DNA of 64,000 bases from Muscardinus avellanarius (GCA_963383645.1 OY726572.1:70370856-70434855), one strand, 5' to 3'. Shown: positions 11,713 through 22,474, counted from the first letter of the stretch. A program made the numbers and translations. Notes: a model not told the origin generated them from the letters alone.

Positions 11713-11726
11713 ACAGATAACCAATC

Positions 11727-12689
11727 TTAGTTGTCTGTTGGATGGAAAATCTTGTTTCTCTGATTCTGGTATGTGTTACCTATTTCTTCTTTGTAGTTAA
11801 TCTCTTTGAGTATTTTCTCTAGCGCTGGTTTTGAAGACATAAATTCCTTTAGTTTCTGTTTGTCATGGAAGCTTCTTATTTCCCCATCTAATTTAATAGA
11901 TAGTTTTGCTGGGTAGAAAATTTTTGGCTGGAGGTTGTTTTCTTTCAGAGTTTGGAATATGTTACTCCAAGCCCTTCTGGCTCTCATGACTTGGTTTGTG
12001 AAGTCTGGAGTGATTCTAATTGGTTTGCCTCTGAAAGTCACTTGGCCCTTTGTTTTTGTTGCCTTTAAGATTCTCTGCTTGGCTTCCACATTGGTCATTT
12101 TGACAATTATGTGGCGTGGGGATCCTCTTCTCCAATCCTGTCTAAAGGGAGTTCTATAAGTTTCCTGGACCTGTGTATCGACCTCTTGCTCTATGTTTGG
12201 AAAATTTTCTGCTATTACGTCCTTGAAGAGATTGTTGATCCCTTTGGTTTCACCTTCTTTTCCTTCCTCTATTCCAATTATTTTTAGGTTAGCTCTCTTA
12301 AAATGGGCCCATATTTCTTTAATGTTAGATTCCTGCTGTCGAATTTTTTTTTTCTAAATTAGAAACTATGTGTTCATTTTTGGAGTGATCATTTCTAGGA
12401 GCAAGATTCTATTCTCCATATGGTCTAATAGGTTGTTTATACTTTGAATTGAGGCCTTTACTTCATTAATTGCATCCTTTATCTCTTTTTGGCTCTCCCT
12501 GAATTCTTTTTGAAACACCTCTATTATTTCTACAGTTATTTTCCTGATTTGATCCTCTAGAAATCTCTGCATTTCTGTTTTATCAGGTTCTGATGCTGTG
12601 GGGTTGTGGGCATTCATTGCTCCATTGTTATTCCTCTTTCCCATGATTTCGGAAGTTTGTGCCTTCTCTAGGTTCTTCCCCTGAGTCAC
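11727..12689 (-). pseudogene. L1 ORF1 (RNA-binding chaperone), lightly broken
   Basis: ORF1p is the L1 RNA-binding protein that trimerises through a coiled coil and packages L1 RNA (family knowledge). The N-terminal frame (12689-12366, 107 residues) has a start and a hydrophilic, heptad-like stretch. The C-terminal part (12098-11727) has the conserved PAKLS motif and an ALEKILKE end. Between them the family match continues through TPRHIIV-like residues (here SPRHIIVKM). A one-base loss near 12392 and an extra A in the A10 run at 12344-12353 put two TAG codons in the shifted stretch. About 320 codons overall, near normal L1 ORF1 length. Confidence 0.8.
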
Positions 12690-13613
12690 TACAACTTCAC
12701 TTAAGGTGCTCTGGATCTTGAGTCTGTGGTATCTCAGTCCCCACTACTCCTTTACTGGGTTGTATCGCAGAGTCTCAGACCCAGGGAGCCATTCGAGACT
12801 GCTTTAGACCATGGGGGGTGCCAGGTTGGGCGTTCTCCTATGATGTGATATCTCTGCCACCGCCACTTCCCCACTGGGTCAAGTCCCTGGGAGTGCAGTA
12901 CTGGGATTTCTCCTCTAGGGGTTGCAATTTGACTCACTGTTGTTGAGTGCGCTGATGGAGCTGTAGTGGACTCGGTGAATTCGCTGCTGCTGCCACCGGT
13001 GGCAATATGGCGCCACTGCCACGCCCTCGGCCATGACGCTGATGTATTTCTTCTCTGGTTTTGAGCTCCGCTCTGAGTCCCTGCAGTGTGTGCTGAGCCC
13101 AGCCCCTGGGAGCTTTAGACGCTCCCTGCACCGAAAAATCTGCTGAATTCCGCCCGGTTGTTCCGCAGCGGCTCACCTCGGCTAGCTGTCTGCCGCTCCT
13201 CTCTGGAGCCTGGTGGGCTGTTGAGTGAGTTGGTCTGGTGCTGTCCAGTGAACTCGCCGCTGCTGCCGGCAGTAAGGCGCTGCTGCCGCATCCTCGGGCG
13301 TGAGGCCAGCGTATCTCCTCTCTGGCTCTGAGCTCCCTTCTGAGTTCCCCTCCTCTCTGGGGCCTTGTGCTGCAAGGGAAGATGGCGCCCACTCTGCTCT
13401 TCTCGTGCCTCCAGCTGCAGCACTGTGGTCTGGTTTCTTTCTGGTGTCTTGTTTTTCCAGCCAACCTTTGCTCTGTCCCTTGTAATTACATTTTTTGTTT
13501 CTCTGCTGATGGTGTTTTCTGGCTATGAAAGGTGCTGATTTTGTGGTAATAGAGATTGGTTGTTAGTGGGGCTCGTAAGCCCCGCTTTTCTCCATCACCA
13601 TCTTCCCGGAAGT
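12690..13613 (-). promoter_or_regulatory. L1 5' UTR with repeated monomer-like unit
   Basis: About 920 bp, far richer in G+C and CpG than anything else in the window. It starts near GGGAAGATGGTGATGGAG on the minus strand and ends at the ORF1 start. Plus-strand landmarks GTTGAGTG (12942 and 13220) and TGAGCTCC (13062 and 13329) recur at about 267-278 bp, so it holds roughly two copies of a unit. L1 5' UTRs act as internal RNA polymerase II promoters (family knowledge). Open frames of 102 and 176 codons here are shadows. Confidence 0.75.
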
Positions 13614-13631
13614 CCAAATATGGGAATTTTT

Positions 13632-13939
13632 ATAGGTACACACATTTAACTTCATAGAACGGATACAATCATACTTCTCTTGCAAATGGGTAAGTAATAA
13701 AAAATAGGTGAATAAATGGTCATTGTGGGATACAGATTAACTCTGTATAAATGGTTCTAAAAGGCCTCATAGCTAATGTAGCATTTCATTGGGATCTTCA
13801 AAAAAAAAATGGTTTCTTGGACAAAGTGATAAGAAACAGAAAAGATGACAGATAAGAACCAAAGAGTTGTGAGTTTATGGTTATTTCTCCTTTTGTTCCC
13901 TTCTTTCCTCTCTTTCTTTATTTCTTTTTTATGTTAAAA
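13632..13939. other. No recognised feature
   Basis: Flank between the composite L1 and an old SINE. AT-rich, with an A run at 13801. No gene or named repeat. Confidence 0.4.
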
Positions 13940-14110
13940 ATAAAATCCATAGATGTTCTACCACTGAGCTACACCAAAGCCTTAATTTTTTTAAAAAAAT
14001 ATTGAAACATGTTCTTGCTAAGTTACCACTCAGTGGCCTCAAACCTGTGCCCCTCCTATCTCAGCCTCCCAAATTCTGGGATTACAGACATGTGTCACTA
14101 TACCCAACTG
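13940..14110 (-). mobile_element. Old, worn SINE
   Basis: Plus strand CTACCACTGAGCTACACC, then TCAGCCTCCCAAATTCTGGG and a decayed B1 end. The ID half is partly lost. Confidence 0.7.
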
Positions 14111-14174
14111 AAAATTTATATAATATAGAGGTAGCTGGGAATAGCATGCGATTTTCTCATGTGTTTGTTTCATT

Positions 14175-15935
14175 TAAAAATATTTTATTGGTGCATTATA
14201 GTAATTCGTTTTAATAGAGTACAAGATGGTAGAAACATATATGCCCACAACATTCATTTTGCCCTTTCCCATTTCCCACCCCATTCCTTCTCCTTTCCCT
14301 CCTTCTCATGTTTGGCTTAGTGATTGATTTGATATATTGTGAGTATACATCACATACAATAGGCAACTTCCCTCTTCCCCCCTCCCATCATTCCCAATAA
14401 GGCCTCCTTATTTGTTCATTTATGGTTTTTCCTCTTTTGTCTTGATTTCTGCCTATGATCCCTTTTCTCCTCAGCTTCTACATATTAGGGAGAACATCTG
14501 ATTTCTTACTTTTTGTGACTGACTAATCTCACTTAATGTAATATTCTCAGTTCCATCCATTTCCCTATAAATGACATCATTTTGTTCTTCTTTATGGCTA
14601 AATGAAATTCTATTGTGTCTATATCCCATAGTTTTGTAATCCATTCATCTGTTTATGGACATCTTGTCTGGCTCTATAGTTTGGCAATTGTGAGTTGTGC
14701 AGCTATGAACATAGATATGCATGCATTAATTTGGCATTTTGGTTTCCATTCTTTGGGTAGATACCCAGACTGATATTGCTGAATCATTTGAGAGGTTTGT
14801 TCCCATTCTTCTGAGGATTCTCCATACTGTTTTCCAAAGTGGTTGCACTAGTTTACAATCACAACAACAATGTATTAGAGTTCCCACTTCTCCACATCCT
14901 AGCCAGCATTTGTTGTTGTTTGTGTTTTGAATGATTGCCATTCTAGTTGGAGTTACGTAGAATCTCAGTGCAGTTTTTATTTGAATCTCTCTGATCGCTA
15001 ATGCTGTTGAACATTTTTTATATATTTATTGGCCATTTGAATTTCTTTTGTGAAGTGTCTATTTAGTTCACTTGCCCGTTTTTTTGATTGGGTTATTTGT
15101 TTTCTTAGTGCTGTGTATCTTGAGTTCTCTGTGTATTCTAGATATTAGTCCTCTATCAGAGGAATAGTTGGCAAAATTTTTTGCATTCTTTTGGCTCTCA
15201 GTTGAGATTTTTTTTTTTTTTTGGTGGTACTGGGGTTCTTAGAAATCCTTCTACCTCCAGGCTACACTCCCAGACCTATTTTATATTTTTATTTGGAAAG
15301 AGGGTCTCTTAAGCCAGTGAGGATGGCTTTGAACCAGCGCGGTCCTCCTGTCTTCACCTCCCAAGCGTGGGGATTACAAGCGAGCGCCACCACGCCCAGC
15401 TCAGTTGAGATTCTTGATAGTTTCCTTTGCTGTACAGAGCCTCTTCAGTTAATGCAGTCCCACGTATTGACCTGCCTTTTGATTTCTTGCGCTTTTGGGG
15501 TCTTGTTGAGAAAGTTTTTTCCTGTGCCTATGTGTTGAAGTGTTGGACCTATGCCCTCTTCATGGAGCTGCAAGATATCTGGTCTGGTTTCCAAGTTTTT
15601 GATCCATCTGGAAATAACTTTTGTGCAGGATAAGAAAGTAGGATTTATTTCAGTTTTTTCTGCATATGATTAACCAGTTTTGCCAAAACCGTTTGTTAAA
15701 GAGGCTTTTTCCAATGTGTTTTTTGCCCCTTTGTCAAAAATCAATTGGTTGTAAGTGTGCATATTTGTTTTTGAGTCCTCTATTCTGTTCTGTTGGTCTA
15801 TGTGTCTGTTTTTGTGCCAGTACCATGCTGTTTTTATTTCTATGGCTTTGTAGTATAGTTTGAAGTCAGGTATTATGATTCATACTGCATGGTTTTTGGT
15901 GCTAAGAACTACTTTGGCTATCATTTTTATAAAAA
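14175..15935 (-). mobile_element. 5'-truncated L1, interrupted by a SINE
   Basis: The 3' end is at 14175 (ATTTTATTGGTGCATTATAG on the plus strand), followed by a 3' UTR and then the ORF2 C-terminal region; a 71-codon minus-strand frame (14941-14726) carries the [19 protein letters not shown] motif of the ORF2 cysteine-rich end. Sequence continues beyond the SINE to GTAGTATAGTTTGAAGTCAG (about 15850). Frameshifts and stops make it inactive. Confidence 0.85.
15210..15399 (-). mobile_element. SINE in L1, perfect 13-bp TSD
   Basis: CTCAGTTGAGATT at 15197-15209 and 15400-15412 is an exact duplication of L1 sequence. The SINE is the short GTACCACC type. Its insertion is later than the L1. Confidence 0.92.
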
Positions 15936-16074
15936 TCAGCATTTTTGCTTTCTTCCTGCAAAAATATATATGTATTATCTCATAATGTGTCTAAAAAGGT
16001 TTGGGAAGACTGTTTCTTCTGAACATAACTTGTTAATGTTAGATTCGGATTGCTTGCATGGTTGTTTATTGTAC

Positions 16075-16655
16075 CATAAATGGTGCTCTTATGATTAATC
16101 TTGATTGTCCACTCTGCTGGATCAAGAGCCACCTAGGATTAAAAGACTTCTGTGTGTGTGTTGATGAGGGTGTTTTCAGTAATAATTGGCACATGGAATA
16201 GCAAATTGCCAGGAAAGTTCCACTCTGGATATTGAAGGCATTGTCCAATAGACTGGGGACCTGAGTAGAACAAAAGGCAGAAGAAGGAAGATGCAGTATG
16301 AAGGTAAACTTGATTCTTCCCGAGCAGGTGTGTCTATTGATGCAGTTGTAGCCAAAGAACACCAGTCCATCCAGCTCCTTTACTCTTCCAATGCAGACTT
16401 TCTCAAATGATTCTCTAGGGGCTATTACACTTTCTATCTTGGTCTGGGGCAACGTCATTTTTCCTTTGTTTTCTGAGGGTTGAGCTCCTTGGGCTGACTG
16501 GCTGCTGTTCCTCTGGCTCCGTGCTGTTCAGGTGGCTGTTTTGAGGACTACATAGCTTTTGAATGTGCAAACCAATTTGATCAATCCCTTTTATAATACA
16601 CATTTTTGGGGGATTTGGCTTCTCTAAGATAGCCTTGACTAACATAGTTGCCAAT
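16075..16655 (+). mobile_element. MLT2-like ERVL LTR (solo)
   Basis: It opens near GATTAATCTTGATTGTCCAC and includes TGATGAGGGTGTTTTCAGTA, ACCTGAGTAGAACAAAAGG and TTCCCGAGCAG, closing with CTTGACTAACATA. This order matches MLT2-type LTRs of ERVL elements. No internal viral genes lie on either side. Minus-strand open frames across it (130 and 79 codons) are chance. Confidence 0.65.
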
Positions 16656-16879
16656 AATAAGGAAGGTTCCTAGAGGAAGAGTTTATTTGATTTTTATTAA
16701 TCAGATCTTAAGAATTTTAACAAGCAGAGTGACAACATGCTAAGAACCTGCTTTGAAACTGTTAGCTGAGGGAACACGGGTGAATCCGTTTGGTTAAAAA
16801 AATCATTTCTTTTTTTCTTGTCTTGCAACTTTAAGATCATTGCAGAAAAAAACACAAGTGCCCTAGAAGAGTGATTTTA

Positions 16880-16903
16880 TTTTATTTTATTTTTTTATTT
16901 TTA

Positions 16904-16934
<31 letters not shown>

Positions 16935-17136
16935 CATCATCATCATCATCATTTTGGTGGTACTGGGGTTCCTGGAAGCCCTTCTACCTCCGGGCTACAC
17001 TCCCAGACCTATTTTATACATTTTTATTTTTGGAAACAGGGTCTCAAGCCAGCGCAGCTGGCTTCGAACCTGCGTGATCCTCCTGTCTCCACCTCCCAAG
17101 CGTGGGGATTACAAGCGTGTGCCACCACGCCCGGCA
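16880..17136 (-). mobile_element. SINE with (ATT)n(ATC)n tail and TSD
   Basis: TAGAAGAGTGATTTTA (16864-16879) and TAGAATAGTGATTTTA (17137-17152) match at 15 of 16 bases. The trinucleotide runs at 16901-16952 fall inside these borders, so they grew from the SINE tail. The body is the short GTACCACC type. Confidence 0.9.
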
Positions 17137-17245
17137 TAGAATAGTGATTTTAAACTTGACCAGACACTGAAAACATTTGGGGAGATGAGAAAATGCAGAT
17201 TCTTAGGCACTATACCAGACCTAGTGCATCAGAATGTCAAGGGTT

Positions 17246-17274
17246 TGTTGTTGTTGTTGTTGTTGTTGTTGTTA
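17246..17274. repeat. (TTG)n microsatellite
   Basis: About nine TTG units. The (leucine-rich and valine-rich) short frames over it are shadows of the repeat. Confidence 0.9.
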
Positions 17275-17279
17275 TGTAT

Positions 17280-17925
17280 TTGTTTGTTTTGCACATATCC
17301 AGTGACTTTCATACTTATCATGTCAGGGCTCAAGCGTCTTGGGGGACTCATCTGTTTAGTGGCGATAACTGCTTCAAGCCAAATGAATCAATGTCAGTAT
17401 GAATGAATGAATATTACGTTATTAAAAACTACACTGTGTAAGAAATATTTTCTTAATCAATTTGAAAAGGTGCTGGAGAAAGGAATTTATGGAGTTAATG
17501 AAGCAGGAGTATATTATTCATTTTTCTGGAAAGAAAGGAAGCCATAACTGCTACATTATCTACAGAAATGTCTCTCAGAAGTCCATAAATTTATAGTTAT
17601 TGCACTTAATGATCATAATTCAATAATGAAATCAGCCATAAAACTGTGACTATCTTCAAGATTAACAAAACATGCATTTGGTTTGTTTTGACTCTGAACA
17701 TGTTATCAGCTTATTGAGCAGGCTACAGTTTGAGAAGGAATAATCAAGAATAGGGTTTAATTTTTTTCCCCATCACTGCCCTCAGATAGTCTCTAATAAA
17801 TTTCTCTTTTCTTTGAGACCTAAGCCATAGTTCAAATCATAGACTTCAATCTTTCTTTATAAGATGGGGCCAGTTGTCCCTCTGTGGTCACCAGGAGAGG
17901 AAATGCCTGTCTAGGTTTGACTGCA
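17280..17925. other. No recognised feature
   Basis: AT-rich unique-looking sequence without gene or named repeat. Confidence 0.4.
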
Positions 17926-17926
17926 A

Positions 17927-18072
17927 CTGAGTGTGGTGGCACACATCTGTAATTTCAGGACTTGGGAGGCTGAATCGGGAGGATCACAGGTTTAAGGCCA
18001 GCCTCAGCAACTTAGTGAGACCCTGTTTAAAAAATAAAATAAATAAAAAGGTCTAGGGGTGTAGCTCAGCAG
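17927..18072 (+). mobile_element. B1-dID SINE, 3'-shortened
   Basis: From ACTGAGTGTGGTGGCACAC to GGGTGTAGCTCAGCAG, where the ID half stops early. Diverged copy. Confidence 0.75.
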
Positions 18073-18338
18073 AAACCAGGCAGAAAACAGGAAGCTTTGA
18101 TGAGTTTGAGGATTCCTTTTAAATTATTTTCCTACTCTTTGCCACGAGGACTTTGTAATTTCCTTCTTCTTTTCAGATACCATGCTGAGAAAGAGAAATG
18201 AGAAAGATAAAATCTGAAATAAAGAACATTTTGTAACTCTAAAACTTGACTTGATCCCATATTATATTGATAAAAAGAGAAGTGTATGTGTCTAGGGTAG
18301 AGAGAAGAAAGGGAAGGCCCACATTAAGAATCTCTCTC

Positions 18339-18543
18339 GTCGGGCGTGGTGGCACACACTTGCAATCCCTGCACTTGGAAGGCTGAGACAGGAGGATTGC
18401 ACAGGTTCGAAGCCAGCCTCAGCTACTTAGTGAGGCTCTCAGCAACTTAGTGAGACCCTGTTTCCAAATAAAAAATATAAAATAGGTCTGGGAGTATAGC
18501 CCAGAGGTAGAAAGCCCCTGAGTTCCATCCCTAGTACCATCAA

Positions 18544-18582
<39 letters not shown>

Positions 18583-18600
18583 TATTATTATTATTATTAT
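18339..18600 (+). mobile_element. SINE with (AAT)n(ATT)n tail
   Basis: Long-middle variant (both CTACTTAGTGAGGC and CAACTTAGTGAGAC present) that already has the GGTCTGGGAGTATAGCC right half. The B box GGTTCGAAGCC is intact (about 18404). The tail is about 12 AAT units followed directly by about 6 ATT units (18541-18600), a self-complementary run. Confidence 0.88.
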
Positions 18601-18779
18601 CTCTCCTTACAGTGAGATAAGAAAAAAAGAAACAGAGTGATATTTATTTAATTATTTCCCATTAGTGTACACACATGCTATAAAGTTATTAGGGACCATT
18701 TGGAAAACACAGTACAACACAGACCTTTGAGTAACTACCAGGTACACATCTTCCTGCTTCCTGGCTAATGGAAATTCTA

Positions 18780-18978
18780 TTTCTATCTGTTCTATTTTCA
18801 ATTTTTAGTAATTTTATTGTGGTGTGTTGAGTTGTTTGTTTTTAGTCTATACTGATTGGGATTCATGGAGCTTATTCTATAAGTATGTGATAAGTTTGTG
18901 GATTGTGAAAATCAAAAGATCTCACACACATATTCAAGAAATATTTATTACAGATAAAGGATATGAAACAGTGTGTGT

Positions 18979-19010
<32 letters not shown>

Positions 19011-19700
19011 AAAGAAAGCACAAATCAACATAAATTATATCCTTAATAGCTATGCACAGTTTTCAGAGTTCTTTATCAATCCTAAAATTATACTTTATTT
19101 CTAGCTCATGAACCATTAACAAATTTGATTTCAGGGAAACTGTAGTCTCATTCTTCTGATTCTTCATTTCTAGCTGAAACCAGGTGATGTGAGCAGATTC
19201 AATAACAAAAACAAAGATAGAATAATAGAACATTCGTTTGTGCATTTTCTTTAAGCAATATTGGTGAGCAATTGCCATCTCCTTCTTGGCATGGTTTAAG
19301 AAACTACTTTAGTATAAAACTACATTAATCCCTATGTTGTATATTCTATTCTGGTTTGGCCATGGAGCAGTACCATGGCTTCAGGCATTCCTGATAATAT
19401 ATGTAGGATTTCAAATGACTGAGAGTTACAATACAATTATACACCCTGGATTAGTGTTTTAAACCAGGATTTGAGAAATTCTGAATCCTTACCTCTTCTC
19501 TCTTCATATGTTGCTTCTTGATGTTTTATCTCTTTTTAATTTGAGACTCCAATTCTGTATATTGGACTTTTCTCTGTGTTCTATGTATCTAGTATGTTCT
19601 TTTCTGTTTTCATCTTTGAATTTTAGCTGTGCTTCACTTAATGTTGGGAGTTCATGCTGAGCAACTCTGTCATGTCAAGGTGATTTTGTCCTTGTTCTGA
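18780..19700 (-). mobile_element. Possible old L1M, antisense, fragmented
   Basis: Around 18860 (GATTGGGATTCATGGAGCTT) and 19545-19640 (CCAATTCTGTATATTGGAC, TCTAGTATGTTCTTTTCTG) the plus strand resembles the complement of an old L1M region. The middle is not clearly alignable by eye. A (GT)n run lies at 18971-19010. Confidence 0.4.
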
Positions 19701-20054
19701 CATCACGTAATGTACTTAAATTAAGATAGCTACACCTTCACTGGGGAATCAATATGATCTTATGAGGGAACCATGGTACGTGAGGTCCATGGTTGATCAA
19801 AATATCATGTGACCCATGGTTATGTGTAAATAGTTATCAAACGACTATCTTCCCACTTATGTATTCTTATTGTGTATCCTCCTCTCATTGGCCTGATACA
19901 CTGGAATGTCCATCAATTGAATTCTCAATTTCATATTATAAAATTTCTATTTTATTTTCAAATGGAATTCTTGATCTTGTCAATTTGTCTTCTCCCTTCC
20001 CCTCCTCATTCCCCTCCTCATTTCCTTTTACCCCCTCCTCTTCATCATCCTCAT

Positions 20055-20281
20055 TATTCTTATTCTCTTGATACTGGAGATTTAATCCAGGGCCATTTTA
20101 CCTTTGAACTCTTTTACTTCTAACCTATACCCCCAGCCCTTTTTCTTTTGTAATTTAGAACAGGGTCTTACTAAGTTGTTGAGTGTCTTGTTAAGTATCT
20201 GGAGCTGGCCTCAAATCTGCAATCTTCCTGTCTTAGACTCCCAAATACTGAGATTACGGTCATGTGCCACCATGCTGGGCA
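20055..20281 (-). mobile_element. B1-dID SINE, old copy
   Basis: Plus strand TTGATACTGGAGATTTAATCC to CCACCATGCTGGGC. The ID half has an internal duplication around CTTTTACTTC. C/T-rich sequence precedes the tail end. Confidence 0.75.
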
Positions 20282-20359
20282 CCTCTTCATTAATGAATAT
20301 ATTAATCATGTTACTTTTAATAAATAGCTATCTGTTATGCTACCAATTAAGTCAGCCAC

Positions 20360-20830
20360 AAATTTGTTTCTATTATGTGTTTTTCTTTTTTGTTTTTATA
20401 ATTTTCGATTGGCTGTCAGACATTGTGTATAAAACATTGTAGAGGCGCTGAATGGAACTATCTTCTTCCAAGAGAGTTTCTTTCATGGGCAGATAGAAGA
20501 CAGATCACATCCATCCAGTGAGGCAGAGTGGACTCTGGGCTGAGCTGCAGCTCTGGTATTTCTCCATTTATTATTAGTCTGCATCTATTTGATTCTTTAG
20601 CCTTACAGGAATTACAGTTGGGGATCTCTACCTTGGGGGGTTCTGAATTCTAATTTTATCTTCTCGAATCTCTGATGAGACTTTAGAAAAATATCTCCAC
20701 TTTTTAACAGCTTTTTTCTGTGCTTCATGCCCTGCTCTGTGATGTTAGAGGAAAAAACTACTTGTCAGGCTGACTGCTCCAAGATGTCCTTTTTATCAGG
20801 ATCTTGGCCTCTCAAGTCTTGGCTCTCTTT
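20360..20830 (-). mobile_element. Possible old L1M 3' region, antisense
   Basis: GATTGGCTGTCAGACATTGT followed by a long weakly matching stretch recalls the complement of an L1M/HAL1-type 3' region. No tail or TSD is visible. Confidence 0.4.
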
Positions 20831-21078
20831 TTTGAAATAACTACAATTTTTGTTCTTTAGTTATGAGAAATTGACAAGAGTTCTGAAAATTTTTGCCTTG
20901 TAGCCACAGACCTATTCCTAGATTCTCCAATTCTTGGCTATCAAGGACCTGCAAAGTCCTGAATGGGAAACCCAGCTCAAACAATGTCTCCACAGTGTTT
21001 GTGTTCTCCTTTTTCTTCATAATTTTGGCTTCTTATGACCTGATTGTTCTAGTAGCTTGAAAAAGGAAATCCTATAGA

Positions 21079-21322
21079 GGAGCAAACAAGACAACCTAAA
21101 GGAGGAGAAATGAGGGGGTGGGAAGAAGGAAAATCTCTAAAACACACAATGTACTTAAACATATCAAAGTCAACCACTAAGCCGAGCAAGGGAAGGAAGG
21201 ATGGGGAGGGAATGGGGTGGGAATTGGGTAGGGGTTAAATCAGTGATGTGTACATGTATGTACACACAAGTTTTTACCCCAATATGATGTATGAATATAA
21301 TGCACCAATAAAAAATTAAAAA
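21079..21322 (+). mobile_element. L1 3' end
   Basis: From TCCTATAGAGGAGCAAACAA through AAACACACAATGTACTTAAA to GCACCAATAAAAAATTAAAA. It is a 5'-truncated L1 with only 3' UTR. It starts at the same base as the 3' segment of the rearranged L1 at 24795. Confidence 0.85.
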
Positions 21323-21715
21323 GACTTTTCTATTAAAAAAAAACTTTTATACAGCTTTTCTCAACAGGAATGTAAGATTGCCTCTAGAAACTTCATCATA
21401 GCCAGAAGCAGAAATCAATGCAGTATTTCTTTATTTTTTTTCTCGCTTACCATCAAGAGATTAAAATTTGGGTAAAGAAAATAAGAAATTTTGTTTGGCT
21501 GAACTTAGAAAAACTGAAGAAAGTTTATGTTTTTCTGCCTCAAAGTCACAGGATCATTTGGATTTATGATGTACAAGACATAATTGTCATGGGCTATGTG
21601 CAAATTTATTATAATACATGTGGAACATACTAGGTAAAATTGAATAATACATAAAACTCTAAAGAAGAAAAATATATAACAAGTACCCTGAACTATCTAT
21701 AGTTAAAATATTAGT

Positions 21716-21892
21716 AGAATATAAGGACATATTAGTATATGTATGTAGTATATAGACATATACTACATACATATTAGTATATTATATTATTAGTATTATA
21801 GACATATTAGTATATGTATATTAGTATATTATTAGTATATGTATATTAGTATATGTATATTATAGACATATTAGTATATGTCCTTATATTCT
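21716..21892. repeat. AT-rich palindrome with internal repeats
   Basis: AGAATATAAGGACATA (21716-21731) is the exact complement of TATGTCCTTATATTCT (21877-21892). The interior is built from ATTAGTATATGTA-like units and further small palindromes. It could extrude as a cruciform. No coding content. Confidence 0.85.
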
Positions 21893-22010
21893 ATTTGCTT
21901 AGTATTCTTACATTTTTGGAATTATACCCCATCTACTTATTTTAAACACATGTTGACATAGGCAAGTTAGTAGTTTTTCAACATAAAATGATATAAAAAG
22001 TTGCTGGGTA

Positions 22011-22200
22011 GCCGGGCGTGGTGGCGCACGCTTGTAATCCCCGCACTTGGGAGGCAGAGACAGGAGGATCGCGCAGGTTCGAAGCCAGCCGCGCGCGCTG
22101 GCTTAGGAGACCCTGTTTCCAAATAAAAATGTAAAAATATGTCTGGGAGTGTATCCTGGAGGTAGAAGGGCTTCCAGGAACCCCAGTACCACAAAAAAAA
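22011..22200 (+). mobile_element. B1-dID SINE, short type, well preserved
   Basis: AAAAAGTTGCTGGGTA at 21995-22010 and 22201-22216 is a perfect 16-bp TSD. It starts GCCGGGCGTGGTGGCGCACG, and the B box GGTTCGAAGCC (22076-22086) is intact. It ends CCCCAGTACCAC plus A run. Among the best preserved copies here. Confidence 0.93.
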
Positions 22201-22258
22201 AAAAAGTTGCTGGGTAAATGTGATTAGCAATTTTCCAGTTAAAAATATCCATAGTGAG

Positions 22259-22433
22259 GCTGGTGTTGTGTATATTCCTGTAATCCCAGTACTCAGGAAG
22301 ATGAAATAGGATGATAGGTTGAAAACCAGTGGATGTAATTGAGTGAGCCCCTGTTTCAAAATAAAAAAAATAATTCAAATTGAGCTGCAGGTATAGCTCA
22401 AAAGTGTAACACCTCTAGGTTCAATTCTAAGTA

Positions 22434-22474
<41 letters not shown>
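22259..22474 (+). mobile_element. Old SINE with (CA)n tail
   Basis: Worn copy: CTGTAATCCCAGTACTCAGG, then GAGCTGCAGGTATAGCTC, ending in about 18 CA units (22438-22473). Confidence 0.75.

Larger units (their letters stand above)
10656..13613 (-). mobile_element. Composite L1: 5' UTR and ORF1, no ORF2
   Basis: CCAAACATGGGAATTTTT (10638-10655) and CCAAATATGGGAATTTTT (13614-13631) match at 17 of 18 bases and mark the TSD of one insertion about 3 kb long. On the minus strand it runs 5' UTR (13613-12690), ORF1 (12689-11727), then an old L1 piece in the opposite orientation, about 190 unassigned bases, and an L1 3' UTR (about 10822-10660). A normal L1 would carry about 3.8 kb of ORF2 here. The 3' UTR match breaks near 10822. 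Confidence 0.8.

Noticed and set aside
12934..13464. Open frames of 176 and 102 codons on the minus strand, arginine and alanine rich
   Set aside because: They run through the G+C-rich L1 5' UTR, where low stop-codon density gives long frames by chance. No recognised protein motif.
16066..16458. 130-codon minus-strand frame
   Set aside because: Antisense to an MLT2-like LTR; no protein similarity.
16075..16655. Endogenous retrovirus with genes
   Set aside because: Only LTR-like sequence is present. No gag, pol or env-like frame lies on either side of this or the other LTRs.
22011..22200. Possible tRNA or 7SL RNA gene, because of A and B boxes
   Set aside because: These are B1-dID SINE copies with A tails and TSDs, not functional RNA genes; no cloverleaf with anticodon arm was found.
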